DNA of 64,000 nt from Chitinophaga parva (GCF_003071345.1 NZ_QCYK01000002.1:1426001-1490000); one strand, 5' to 3'. Positions 34,834 to 43,449 are shown, counted from the stretch's first letter. Program-made: numbers and translations. Notes: generated by a model not told the origin, from the letters alone.

Positions 34834-36918
34834 TTGACAAAGAGCATTTTCATCGCTTCCGCAGAGCCTTATAGCGGCAAGTCCGTGATCACGCTTGGGC
34901 TATGTGATATGCTGCTGGGCAAAACCCAGAAGATCGGCTACTGCAAGCCTGTGATCCTTTCTGACGACCCTGCGCATCCTGATACCCACATTCAAACCGT
35001 GCTCTCGCACTTCCAGTTGCCGCAATCTTATGATGATGCATGGGCCTTTACCCGCCAGGATGCCCTGCAGCTCATACGCACACAGCGCCAGGGCGAAATG
35101 ATAGATAAAGTAATAGCCCGCTATAAAGCGCTCGAAGAGCGGTATGATTTTGTAGTGATAGAAGGCAGCGACTTTGCCGGTCAGGGTACCGCGTTTGAAT
35201 TTGAGATCAACCGCACGCTGGCCAAGAACCTGAATGCACCCGCCCTGTTGCTCATTTCCGGTGAGCACAAGACCAATGCGGAAGTGATCCAGGAAGGGCT
35301 TACGTTTTGCCGCTCTTATCTGAGCCATGATGTGCAGGTAATCGCTGTGGTGGCCAACCGGGTAGACCCTGCGCAGGTAGACCTGGTGCGGCAAAGCCTG
35401 GCCGCCCAGCTGCCGCCGGGCGTATTGGCCGCCGCCATCCCCGCGGACCGCGCGTTGCAGCATCCTTCCGTGGGCGACATCTTTGCCCACCTGGGTGGTA
35501 AGCTGCTCTTCGGGCAGGATCACTTATCAAACCAGGTCGACCACTTCCTTACAGGTGCCATGCAGGTGCCCAACTTTTTAAATTACCTGAAGGAAAATGT
35601 ACTGATCGTAACCCCCGGTGACCGGGGCGATATCATCATTGCTTCCCTCCAGGCCAACCTGTCTTCCAGCTATCCCCGCGTGGCCGGCATTGTGCTTAGT
35701 GCAGACACGGTGCCGGATGAACCGGTAACACGTTTGATAGAAGGCCTGCAAAACGTAGTACCCATCATGGCGGTGGCTTCCGGTACGTTTGAGACCACCA
35801 CCGAAGTGGCCAGCGTAAAGGCCCGCATCCTGCCGGACAATACGCGGAAGATCCAGCTGGCCATTGAAACGTTCCACCGCTTTGTAGATATCGATGCATT
35901 GGATAAAAAGATCGTTACCTATCATTCCGATGTAATGACCCCGCACATGTTCCAGTACCAGCTGGCGCAATGGGCCAAGCGGCAAAAGAAGACCATCGTG
36001 CTGCCGGAAGGGAACGATGACCGTATCCTCCTGGCGGCCGCACGTTTAAAAGCGCAGCAGATCGTAAATGTGATCTTATTGGGCAATCCTACTGACATTG
36101 CCGCTTCCATCAAGCGCCTGGGCATTGAGCTGGAGGTGCCCATCATTGACCCGGCTACTTCGCCCAACTACGATGATTATGTGCAAACCTTATACGAACT
36201 GCGCAAGGCTAAACACGTAACCCTGGAAATGGCCAGGGACCTGATGACAGACGTATCTTACTTTGGTACCATGATGGTGTATAAAGGCCATGCGGATGGC
36301 ATGGTGTCCGGTGCAGTGCATACCACGCAACACACCATCCGTCCTGCGCTGCAGTTCATTAAAACAAGACCGGGTATTTCTACGGTATCTTCCATTTTCT
36401 TTATGTGCCTGGAAGACCGGGTATGCGTGTTTGGTGACTGCGCGGTGAATCCCAATCCTACGGCGGAGCAGCTGGCAGAGATCGCGATCTCTTCTGCGGA
36501 TAACAGCAGGGCCTTTGGCATTGAACCACGCATTGCCATGCTGTCTTACTCCAGTGGTACTTCCGGTGAAGGGGAAGATGTGGACAAGGTGCGGCGCGCC
36601 ACGCAACTGGTAAGGGAACAACGGCCCGACCTGAAAGTGGAAGGCCCCATTCAATATGATGCGGCGGTAGATCCCGTCGTGGGGCGGCAAAAGCTGCCTG
36701 GTTCCGCGGTGGCGGGGCAAGCCAGCGTGCTCATTTTTCCCGATCTTAATACGGGCAACAACACCTATAAAGCCGTACAGCGTGAAACCGGTGCACTGGC
36801 CATTGGTCCCATGTTACAGGGGCTTAACAAGCCGGTGAATGACCTGAGCCGCGGCTGCACAGTAGACGATGTATTTAACACGGTGATCATCACCGCTATT
36901 CAAAGCCAGCATTCATGA
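34834..36918 (+). CDS. pta: Phosphate acetyltransferase with N-terminal P-loop regulatory domain
   Basis: 694 residues, the long form of Pta. The start is a TTG: upstream the frame is closed by TAA at 34813 with no ATG or GTG between, and the P-loop 'ASAEPYSGKS' at residues 8-17 needs this start. N-terminal AAA/DRTGG region spans about 1-350 ('VTPGDRGDIIIASL' DRTGG-like), the catalytic PTA_PTB domain about 370-694 ('VLPEGNDDRILLAAARL', 'ALQFIKTRPGISTVSSIFFM'). It interconverts acetyl-phosphate and acetyl-CoA. The stop overlaps ackA by 4 bp (ATGA). The enzyme uses the acetyl-phosphate from phosphoketolase next door. No clear ribosome-binding site precedes the TTG. Confidence 0.95.
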   Translation: MTKSIFIASAEPYSGKSVITLGLCDMLLGKTQKIGYCKPVILSDDPAHPDTHIQTVLSHFQLPQSYDDAWAFTRQDALQLIRTQRQGEMIDKVIARYKALEERYDFVVIEGSDFAGQGTAFEFEINRTLAKNLNAPALLLISGEHKTNAEVIQEGLTFCRSYLSHDVQVIAVVANRVDPAQVDLVRQSLAAQLPPGVLAAAIPADRALQHPSVGDIFAHLGGKLLFGQDHLSNQVDHFLTGAMQVPNFLNYLKENVLIVTPGDRGDIIIASLQANLSSSYPRVAGIVLSADTVPDEPVTRLIEGLQNVVPIMAVASGTFETTTEVASVKARILPDNTRKIQLAIETFHRFVDIDALDKKIVTYHSDVMTPHMFQYQLAQWAKRQKKTIVLPEGNDDRILLAAARLKAQQIVNVILLGNPTDIAASIKRLGIELEVPIIDPATSPNYDDYVQTLYELRKAKHVTLEMARDLMTDVSYFGTMMVYKGHADGMVSGAVHTTQHTIRPALQFIKTRPGISTVSSIFFMCLEDRVCVFGDCAVNPNPTAEQLAEIAISSADNSRAFGIEPRIAMLSYSSGTSGEGEDVDKVRRATQLVREQRPDLKVEGPIQYDAAVDPVVGRQKLPGSAVAGQASVLIFPDLNTGNNTYKAVQRETGALAIGPMLQGLNKPVNDLSRGCTVDDVFNTVIITAIQSQHS

Positions 36919-38117
36919 ACATATTTGTGATCAATTCCGGCAGCAGCTCTATAAAATACCAGTTATTCATGGACGGGGAAGATACCCCGCGCTGCCAGGG
37001 CATCGTGGAGCGCATTGGGTTGCCCAACAGCAATCTTACCCACAAATTTCTCCGCGACGGTAAGGAAGCCGTTATCAAAATTGAAAGACCTGTGCCGGAC
37101 CATACCACCGGTATGCAGGAAGTAGGTAAGCTGCTCACCCGCCCGGATATTGCGGTGATAGCTGATGCAGCAGAGATTCACGTGGTAGGCCACCGTATTG
37201 TGCATGGCGGGGAAACGCTTACGCAAACCACCGTGATCACGCCGGAAGTAAAAGAAAAGATCAAACAACTATATCCTCTGGCACCGTTGCACAATCCCGG
37301 GCACTACAAAGGCATTGAAACCGCGGAAAAGATCTTTACCCAGGCAACGCAGGTAGCCGTGTTTGATACCGCCTTCCATCAAACCCTCCCTGCAAAAGCA
37401 TTTCATTACGCCATCCCACAGGATTTCTATGAAGATTATGGCATTCGGGTATACGGTTTTCACGGCATCAGCCACCACTATGTGGCCGGCCGCGCCATGG
37501 AATTTCTGAAAAAGCCGGATGCAAAACTGGTCACCATCCACCTGGGCAATGGGTGCAGCATGGCCGCTGTAAAGGCCGGCCGCGCGCTGGATACCAGCAT
37601 GGGCCTCACGCCCCTGGATGGCCTGGTGATGGGCACCCGCTGTGGTAATATTGATGCATCAGTACTGCTGTACCTCATGGAGCAAAAAAATTACAGCGCA
37701 GCGCAGCTCACGGAATTGTTGAATAAGAAAAGCGGCATGCTGGGCCTCACCGGCCACAGTGATATGCGCGACATTACCGCGCAATTACAGCAAGGCAATG
37801 AAGCTGCAAAGCTGGCGTATGATATGTACTGCTACCGTATCCAAAAGTTCATTGGTGCTTATACCGCGGTAATGAATGGCCTGGATGCCATCGTGTTTAC
37901 TGCCGGTGTAGGGGAGAACGATGCACTGGTAAGGGAAATGGCCTGCACGGAAATGGATTTCCTGGGCATACAGCTCGATGCCGCACGCAACGCCCTCCGC
38001 CAGCAAGGTATAAGGGACGTAAGCGCCGCCGGCGCAAAAACAAAAGTACTGGTGGTACCTACCAATGAAGAACTGGAAATAGCACACCAGTGCAGGGCCC
38101 TATTGAAAGCCCGTTAA
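36915..38117 (+). CDS. ackA: Acetate kinase
   Basis: 400 residues, complete. ASKHA-fold phosphotransferase signatures: 'VINSGSSSIKY' at the start, 'VFDTAFHQTLP', 'YGFHGISHHYV', 'HLGNGCSM', 'MGLTPLDGLVMGTRCGNIDAS' (split over the active site) and 'FTAGVGEND' near the end. It makes ATP and acetate from acetyl-phosphate. It is translationally coupled to pta through a 4-bp overlap. With phosphoketolase it completes an ATP-yielding acetate branch. Confidence 0.97.
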   Translation: MNIFVINSGSSSIKYQLFMDGEDTPRCQGIVERIGLPNSNLTHKFLRDGKEAVIKIERPVPDHTTGMQEVGKLLTRPDIAVIADAAEIHVVGHRIVHGGETLTQTTVITPEVKEKIKQLYPLAPLHNPGHYKGIETAEKIFTQATQVAVFDTAFHQTLPAKAFHYAIPQDFYEDYGIRVYGFHGISHHYVAGRAMEFLKKPDAKLVTIHLGNGCSMAAVKAGRALDTSMGLTPLDGLVMGTRCGNIDASVLLYLMEQKNYSAAQLTELLNKKSGMLGLTGHSDMRDITAQLQQGNEAAKLAYDMYCYRIQKFIGAYTAVMNGLDAIVFTAGVGENDALVREMACTEMDFLGIQLDAARNALRQQGIRDVSAAGAKTKVLVVPTNEELEIAHQCRALLKAR

Positions 38118-38192
38118 AACCGGGGATACACCGTTTGCTGCTGCTGCCGCAGCATGCGCGGTATTTTTGTTTCCCGGTTGCCGTATAATCAA

Positions 38193-38256
38193 GATGGTTA
38201 ACCGTTAGTCAAAGTGGCGTTTATAAAACATCCACCGCAATTAACGGTTAACCATC
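38193..38256. repeat. Convergent intergenic hairpin with 15-bp perfect arms
   Basis: GATGGTTAACCGTTA at 38193-38207 and its exact complement at 38242-38256, 34-nt loop. It sits between ackA and the convergent hydrolase gene ending at 38280, so it may terminate both. The core GGTTAACCGTTA repeats that of the element at 34615. Confidence 0.8.
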
Positions 38257-38279
38257 ATTGGATTAACACCGGCTTCTGG

Positions 38280-39065
38280 TTAGCTGTTCACCGCTGCGGC
38301 TTCAATTACCTTCACTACTGCTTCCGGGTTATCCATAAAGAGGGTGTGGCCACCTTTGATCACAGTCACTTTGGCCTTGGCGCGGGAGTTCATCCAGTCT
38401 TCCAGGGAAGGGCTTACGGTGCCGTCGTTAGAAGGTTTGATGGAATACACCGGTTTGTTGTGCCACGCTGCATGCGTCACCTTGTCGGTAAAGGCTTCCA
38501 CCGTCAAAGGAATTTGTGACGCATACATGAAGTCAGCTTTTTCCCTGGACTGACCAGGTGTGAAAGTCTGCTGGAAGGTGGACTGGCCCAGGTAAACGTT
38601 TCCCCGTGCGTCGGGTGTCAGGATGCCTTGTACGGGCAGGGGCTTTGCATTTTGCACCAGCTCCAGGGTGGATTCCCCGGCATCAGGCATGAAGGCGGCC
38701 ACGTATACCAGGGCCTTTACCTTAGGATCGTTACCACTTTCCGTGATCACCGTACCACCCCAGGAATGGCCTACCAGTACTACGGGACCATCCTGGCGTT
38801 CCAGAGCGGCATTGGTGGCAGCAGTATCCGCAGCCAGGGAACTGGTGGGGTTTTGCACCAGGGTTACTTTATACCCTTTTTTTACCAGCAGTTTGTAAGC
38901 GGCTTCCCAGCCCGATGCATCGGCAAAGGCTCCATGCACGATCACAATGTTCTTAATACCGGCGGGCTTTACATCCTGGGCCATTGATTTGCCTGCGGCC
39001 AATACAAGCGCCAGCGGCAGCGCTGCATGGCAGATCGTCTTTTTCCAAAAATTTGTTTGTTGCAT
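38280..39065 (-). CDS. Exported alpha/beta hydrolase
   Basis: 261 residues, signal peptide ending near residue 30 (AAGKSMAQ). Oxyanion region 'VIVHGAFADASGW', nucleophile elbow GHSWGG with Ser101, acidic residue probably in 'KPSNDGTVS', and catalytic His in 'KGGHTLFMDNPE'. Homologues are annotated as periplasmic esterase-like proteins; EstC/salicylic-ester type hydrolases have the same 'HGAFADASGW' start. Substrate unknown. Divergent from another alpha/beta hydrolase gene. Confidence 0.88.
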   Translation of the reverse strand: MQQTNFWKKTICHAALPLALVLAAGKSMAQDVKPAGIKNIVIVHGAFADASGWEAAYKLLVKKGYKVTLVQNPTSSLAADTAATNAALERQDGPVVLVGHSWGGTVITESGNDPKVKALVYVAAFMPDAGESTLELVQNAKPLPVQGILTPDARGNVYLGQSTFQQTFTPGQSREKADFMYASQIPLTVEAFTDKVTHAAWHNKPVYSIKPSNDGTVSPSLEDWMNSRAKAKVTVIKGGHTLFMDNPEAVVKVIEAAAVNS

Positions 39066-39170
39066 GCGTGTGTATTTAAGTTTGCCCTGGAAAAGGCAAA
39101 CGCACTGCCGTATTTTAAGATATTGAATGTGAGGGCATTGGTATATACTTGTGCCAAAGCTGTTTTCCGA

Positions 39171-39248
39171 TATATCGTGGATTTATCGCAGGGCATAAAG
39201 GCGGTGGAATGAAAAGGGTTTTACCAGCCGACATAATTTCACGATATA
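39171..39248. promoter_or_regulatory. Inverted repeat between the two divergent hydrolase genes
   Basis: TATATCGTG at 39171-39179 and CACGATATA at 39240-39248 are perfect 9-bp complements, 60 bp apart. They could be paired sites for one regulator. The rest of the 281-bp gap shows nothing clear. Confidence 0.3.
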
Positions 39249-39346
39249 CCGTAAGGCAACGTAAGGATGGTACGCGGGTGAAATGCCATGCCATGGCTGA
39301 TTACAGGTGTGGAATACCCTTTGTCCTGCCTGCGGTAAACTTTTTT

Positions 39347-40210
39347 ATGATGAGCAGTAAAACATTCCAGTCCCGCAGGAAAGCATCATTAGGCCGTAGT
39401 GCATTCATTGAAGTGGAACCCAACGTGCGCCTGCACATAACAGACATGGGAGCCGGGCAGCCGGTAGTGCTGATCCCCGGCTATCCTTTTGGCGCGGCGA
39501 TGTATGAGTACACTATTCACGCGTTGGTAGCAGCCGGTTATCGCGCCATCGGGGTGGATACCCGTGGCTTTGGCCTGTCCGACAAGCCGGAGGGGGGGTA
39601 CAATTACGATGTATTTGCAGACGACCTGAAAGTAGTGATGGAAACCCTGGGCCTCGAAAATGCCGTGCTGGGCGGGCATTCCATGGGAGGTGCTTATTCC
39701 CTGCACTTTGCCGCTAAGTATGGTGGGGAGCACCTGTCCGGGCTGGCCCTCTTTTCTGCTGCTGCACCCAAGCACACGAAAGCAGCTGATTATCCTTACC
39801 CGTTGTTCACCAAAGAAGACATTTCTTCCTGGCTGGAGCTACTGAAAGTGAACCGCCCCGCGTTAACGGACACCGTCGGCGAAAGATTTGTACTGCCTAC
39901 CAACACCCTTACACCCGGTTACTTTGCGTGGCTGGGCAGCCTGGGTGTAACTGCATCTCCCTACGCCATGGTGAAGGCGCTCACCGCCCTGCGTGATGAA
40001 GACCTGCGCGAAGACCTGGCTAAAATAAAGGTGCCTACGCTTATCCTGCACGCAAAAGACGATGCAATTGCCGCTTATGCATTGGCAGAACAAATGCACG
40101 CAGGTATAAAAAACGCAACACTGGTAACGTTTGATAAAAGCGGCCATGGCACGTTCATTGAAGAAAGGGAGAAATTCAATGCGGAGCTGCTGAAGTTTTT
40201 AAAACGATAA
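39347..40210 (+). CDS. Alpha/beta hydrolase, epoxide-hydrolase/haloperoxidase-like
   Basis: 287 residues from ATG 39347 (a second ATG at 39350 is equally possible); the frame is open further upstream but that part has no domain pattern. 'LIPGYPFGAAMYEY' oxyanion loop, 'DTRGFGLSDKP', nucleophile elbow GHSMGG with Ser112, and catalytic His in 'KSGHGTFIEEREKF'. Ser rather than Asp as nucleophile argues against a true haloalkane dehalogenase or epoxide hydrolase; a non-heme perhydrolase or esterase is more likely. Cytoplasmic, no signal peptide. Ends in a strong shared terminator. Confidence 0.85.
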   Translation: MMSSKTFQSRRKASLGRSAFIEVEPNVRLHITDMGAGQPVVLIPGYPFGAAMYEYTIHALVAAGYRAIGVDTRGFGLSDKPEGGYNYDVFADDLKVVMETLGLENAVLGGHSMGGAYSLHFAAKYGGEHLSGLALFSAAAPKHTKAADYPYPLFTKEDISSWLELLKVNRPALTDTVGERFVLPTNTLTPGYFAWLGSLGVTASPYAMVKALTALRDEDLREDLAKIKVPTLILHAKDDAIAAYALAEQMHAGIKNATLVTFDKSGHGTFIEEREKFNAELLKFLKR

Positions 40211-40233
40211 TGCTGTTCCGGCATAACAGAGAT

Positions 40234-40263
40234 AAACCCTGCAGCAGGCTGCCTGCAGGGTTT
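40234..40263. terminator. Bidirectional terminator between convergent genes
   Basis: AAACCCTGCAG at 40234-40244 pairs exactly with CTGCAGGGTTT at 40253-40263 around an 8-nt loop; the arms supply U-rich ends in both directions. Confidence 0.8.
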
Positions 40264-40294
40264 GTTGTTCAGGATCGGTTATCCGTACTTAATT

Positions 40295-41929
40295 TTATTT
40301 CAAAGGATCACCCCCATCATGCGCCCGCTGCGCAAACCATCCACCCTCCAGGTCAATGCTGCGTTCCACCCGCACTTCCTCCAGGAAGTAACGGTCGTGC
40401 GATACCACGATGAGGGTGCCGTTATACGCGTTAATAGCCGTGGTGAGGATAGCAATATTCTGCATATCCAGGTTATTGGTAGGCTCATCCAGGATGATCA
40501 CATCCGGGGCCTGCCGGGCCAGGGTAAGACAGCAGAGCATCAGGCGCATTTTTTCCCCGCCACTTAGTGTGCTGCAGGGCTTATCCCAGTAGTCGTGGGT
40601 AAACAGGAAGCGGGCCAGCCGGGTCTTGATCTCGTGGTCCTGCAGGGCGGCGGTATTAAATTGCGCGGCCTGTTCATATACGCTTAGCTGGTTGTTGATC
40701 AGGGAATAGTCCTGGTCTATGTACACCGCATTGCTGATGGCGCTTTCTACTGTGCCCGCGGTAGGCTGCAGGCGGCCCAGGATAATGTTGATAAGGGTAG
40801 TTTTACCCGCGCCATTCCTGCCTTTCAGGCTAAGGCGCTCCCCGCTGCGCAGCTGCAGGTCCAGTCCTTCCGGCCATAACTCGCGTGTGCCGTAAGAAAA
40901 GCGTATTGCCTTAGCCGTTAGTAGCACCTTTCCTTTGTGCAGGGAAGGATTTTCAAACCCGAATTTCATTTTATCCATATCCGGCAGGGCTTTGCGCAGC
41001 TCCGTCAGTTCCTCGTGCAACTGGCCGGTTTTGTTGCTGTGCGCATCTTTCATACGGGCGGTGGTCTTCTCAGCGTTGTTGCGGAAGGTGTTCATGGAGA
41101 TGGTGGGCAAGCCGGATTTTTCCTGTTTCTTTTTTCCGCGGGCATTGAGCTTGGCTTGTCTTTCCGCGGCTTCCCGTTCAGTTTCTTTGGCTTTGCGCAG
41201 CGCCTTCTCTTTGCTTTTTACATCCTGGTCCAGGGCGTTGTGTTCTATCTGTTTTTGTGTGGCATAAAATTCATAGTTGCCGCCATACACCGTGATGCTG
41301 CGCTTACTCAGTTCCAGCATGGTGTCCAGCAGGTTGAGGAGGTGGCGGTCGTGGCTCACCACCAGTAAGGTGCATTGGGTGTTTTCAATGAAATCGTACA
41401 GCAGGGAGCGGGCGTCACTATCCAGGTGGTTGCTGGGCTCGTCCAGCAGCACAATGTCTGGCTGGTGTATGCCAATGCCGGCCAGGAACACCTTGGTCTT
41501 CTGCCCGCCGCTTAGTTGCTGCATAGGTTGATGCAGGTCCAGGCCTTCCAGGCCCCAGGCTTCCAGCGCTTCGTGGCAACGCTCTTCCAGGGCCCAGTCG
41601 TCGTTGAGGAGGGCCATATTGGTTTCACTTACATCACCATCCAGGATAGCGTGCAATGCTTTCAGTTTGTCTTCCAGCTGCAGGGCCTGGGCTACGGTGA
41701 GGTGGTTAAACTGGCCAAACTGCTGGGGTACATAAAAAGGCTTGCTATCGCTGATCACGGTGCCGGATGCGGGTTGCAGCTCGCCGGCCAGGATACGCAG
41801 CAGGGTTGATTTACCTGCACCGTTATTGCCAATGAGGGCCGCTTTTTCATGCGGGGCAATGGTGAGGCTGATATTTTCAAACAGGAGGTCCTTGTTGGGA
41901 TGGAAGTAGGTTACGTTTTGCAGTTGCAT
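40295..41929 (-). CDS. ABC-F family ribosome-associated ATPase
   Basis: 544 residues, two ATPase domains, no membrane spans. First Walker A GNNGAGKST at 34-42 with 'LSGGQKTKV' and 'LLDEPSNHLD'; second has 'GRNGAGKTTL', 'LSGGEKMRLML' and 'ILDEPTNNLD'. A charged linker of about 80 residues (KEKALRKAKETEREAAERQAKL region) lies between them, the part that reaches into the ribosome. ABC-F proteins act as translation factors or protect ribosomes from antibiotics. Without alignment I cannot tell a housekeeping member from a resistance member. A 5' leader with an 8-bp inverted repeat precedes it. Confidence 0.92.
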   Translation of the reverse strand: MQLQNVTYFHPNKDLLFENISLTIAPHEKAALIGNNGAGKSTLLRILAGELQPASGTVISDSKPFYVPQQFGQFNHLTVAQALQLEDKLKALHAILDGDVSETNMALLNDDWALEERCHEALEAWGLEGLDLHQPMQQLSGGQKTKVFLAGIGIHQPDIVLLDEPSNHLDSDARSLLYDFIENTQCTLLVVSHDRHLLNLLDTMLELSKRSITVYGGNYEFYATQKQIEHNALDQDVKSKEKALRKAKETEREAAERQAKLNARGKKKQEKSGLPTISMNTFRNNAEKTTARMKDAHSNKTGQLHEELTELRKALPDMDKMKFGFENPSLHKGKVLLTAKAIRFSYGTRELWPEGLDLQLRSGERLSLKGRNGAGKTTLINIILGRLQPTAGTVESAISNAVYIDQDYSLINNQLSVYEQAAQFNTAALQDHEIKTRLARFLFTHDYWDKPCSTLSGGEKMRLMLCCLTLARQAPDVIILDEPTNNLDMQNIAILTTAINAYNGTLIVVSHDRYFLEEVRVERSIDLEGGWFAQRAHDGGDPLK

Positions 41930-41931
41930 GC

Positions 41932-42060
41932 CTGATTTCAGTTACGGGTGCGTAAAAACGGCGTCCACACTGCGTTTGCAGCGGTGCCAGGTTAGTCGTT
42001 TGCCGGAAAGAAATCAGATTCTACATCAGCGGAGCTGTATTGATTGGTAGTACAAAAGTA
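41932..42060 (-). promoter_or_regulatory. Possible promoter and leader of the ABC-F gene
   Basis: A minus-strand -7 element TACTTTTG is at 42060-42053, though no good -33 TTG pairs with it. The leader of about 120 nt carries GAAATCAG at 42010-42017 and CTGATTTC at 41932-41939; the second arm lies 3 bp from the ATG and could cover the ribosome-binding region. Confidence 0.35.
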
Positions 42061-42079
42061 AATTTTTTTCTAAAAAAAA

Positions 42080-42751
42080 CTACTGTGGGTCAAATTTATC
42101 GCAGCGGCGAAAGGCGATGAATTGCTTCAATCCCCGGAAGCTTTCCTGCGCCGGCCAGCTGTCAGCAAGGCGTTGCATCGCTGCCGTGCCCGCGGTCCAG
42201 GGCGTGTTATTGAGCAGGCATTCAATGGTCACTGATCCGTCTTTGAAGCGGCCTGCGGTGGCGCTGAGCCAGTTGATCTTTTTATTGGGCAGTGCATGCG
42301 CCAGTGCAGGCTTCAGTATTTCCAGCACGGGCTCTCCTTCGGGCTGATCCGCCCACTGGCCTTGCAGGGAAAGCGCACCGGGCCGGGAGTGCCAGCCAAT
42401 GCCGGCATCGTCCGTGAAGTCCAGTGCTGCTATGTGCCCGTCCTGGAAGGCTTCCGCAATGGCAGGGAAAGTGGTCTGCAGGTAATTGTCCACTGCGGAG
42501 GCGATCTGCGATTCCAGTGAAGGGCCGGTGCCCAGCAGGTTTTCCACGATGCCTTCCGGGAAGAGCTCCGGGTTGGACGTGATCACCTGCACGTTGATGA
42601 GGCGGTTCTCAATAGCCTGTGTAATGCCGGTGGCCACATCCAGTGTGCCGGCCACATTGAGGGTATCCTTACTGTCGGAAACAGCTACGGGATACCGTTC
42701 AGCTTTGAGTTTTTGTGCAAGCATCAGCAACAGGTACCGGTTAGCGTCCAT
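42080..42751 (-). CDS. Conserved protein of unknown function (DUF6348-like)
   Basis: 223 residues, no signal peptide or membrane span, so probably cytoplasmic. 'VAGTLDVATGITQAIENRLINVQVITSNPELFPEGIVENL', split over about 33-73, and a terminal 'GSVTIECLLNNTPWTAG' look like the DUF6348-type proteins, but this is from memory and uncertain. No catalytic motif is seen. A minus-strand -7-like element TATCTTTG is at 42781-42774, 23 bp before the ATG. Possibly a monocistronic gene; the ABC-F gene 150 bp downstream has its own leader. Confidence 0.5.
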   Translation of the reverse strand: MDANRYLLLMLAQKLKAERYPVAVSDSKDTLNVAGTLDVATGITQAIENRLINVQVITSNPELFPEGIVENLLGTGPSLESQIASAVDNYLQTTFPAIAEAFQDGHIAALDFTDDAGIGWHSRPGALSLQGQWADQPEGEPVLEILKPALAHALPNKKINWLSATAGRFKDGSVTIECLLNNTPWTAGTAAMQRLADSWPAQESFRGLKQFIAFRRCDKFDPQ

Positions 42752-42869
42752 GGCATTTGTGTTTTTTGCAACGCAAAGATAATGGAAAGAATGGGCGCGG
42801 CTTCACCCGGCTGCCCTCCGGCAGGCATCGCAAAACGGTGCCTGTATATGCGATGAAGGATAAGGTGGA

Positions 42870-43292
42870 TTACTGGAATTTGAAAACTGCGAGCACCAAA
42901 ATGCTAATGAATATCAACAGCTGTGAAGCATAGAACCAATGCATGTGGCGCAACGTACGTGCGTTAATGTTAGCCTTTAGCTTTTTTTCCTGTGCCAGGC
43001 CAATGGTGAATCCATTGAGGGGAAGCAGGGCCACCAGTACCAGTTTTACCAGCATCCAGCGTTGGGCCAGGAATGCGCCGCCGGTAAGCCAGAGCAGGCC
43101 TGTGCCGGAAAGCAATAATAGTGGTGCCCCGATGGGCAGTGCGATGGACAAGGAGTGAATAACGGGCAGTACCGCGGTGGCTTTTGCCGGATGGCGGCGG
43201 ACCGGGAAAAACAAAATACAGGTTGCCAGGGTGGTGCCTGCCATGAGCAGAAAGCCGGCGATGTGAACGATGAGGAGCAAATGATAGAGCAT
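42870..43292 (-). CDS. Small four-span membrane protein, function unknown
   Basis: 140 residues from ATG 43292; the longer frame upstream starts with an unlikely hydrophilic stretch. Four predicted membrane spans: about 3-25, 42-65, 70-95 and 115-138. Conserved-looking features are 'LLLIVHIAGFLLMAG' (a His in span 1), 'GAPLLLLSGTGLLWL' and 'QRWMLVKL'. The pattern of a His in span 1 and a Trp/Lys-rich loop recalls DUF2269/CopD-like membrane proteins. It is divergent from the SRPBCC gene at 43450. Confidence 0.65.
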   Translation of the reverse strand: MLYHLLLIVHIAGFLLMAGTTLATCILFFPVRRHPAKATAVLPVIHSLSIALPIGAPLLLLSGTGLLWLTGGAFLAQRWMLVKLVLVALLPLNGFTIGLAQEKKLKANINARTLRHMHWFYASQLLIFISILVLAVFKFQ

Positions 43293-43391
43293 GTGAACAG
43301 GTGTTTTTACTGTCACAAAATTGGGAACTGCGAACGGGCCGGTCATTCACCTGGGTTAATTAATGGGACCCGGCGCCCGCCTCCTTCAAAA

Positions 43392-43445
43392 TAAATTTGC
43401 GTAACTCAAAAGTTACGCTTAGTTTTAAGTAACCTAAAAGTTACT
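43392..43445 (+). promoter_or_regulatory. Promoter and twin palindromic operator of the SRPBCC gene
   Basis: A -7 element TAAATTTG is at 43392-43399. Two near-identical 16-bp palindromic units follow, GTAACTCAAAAGTTAC at 43401-43416 and GTAACCTAAAAGTTAC at 43429-43444, spaced 28 bp. The first extends to perfect 8-bp arms (43399-43418). The second ends 6 bp before the ATG. Binding would block transcription start and elongation. Confidence 0.6.
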
Positions 43446-43449
43446 CATT

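Noticed and set aside
39347..40210. Haloalkane dehalogenase or epoxide hydrolase assignment
   Set aside because: The nucleophile is Ser in GHSMGG rather than Asp, so only a general alpha/beta hydrolase call is safe.
38280..40210. The two divergent hydrolases as a recent duplication
   Set aside because: One is exported with GHSWGG and HGAFADASGW, the other is cytoplasmic with different flanking motifs; they are only distant members of one fold.
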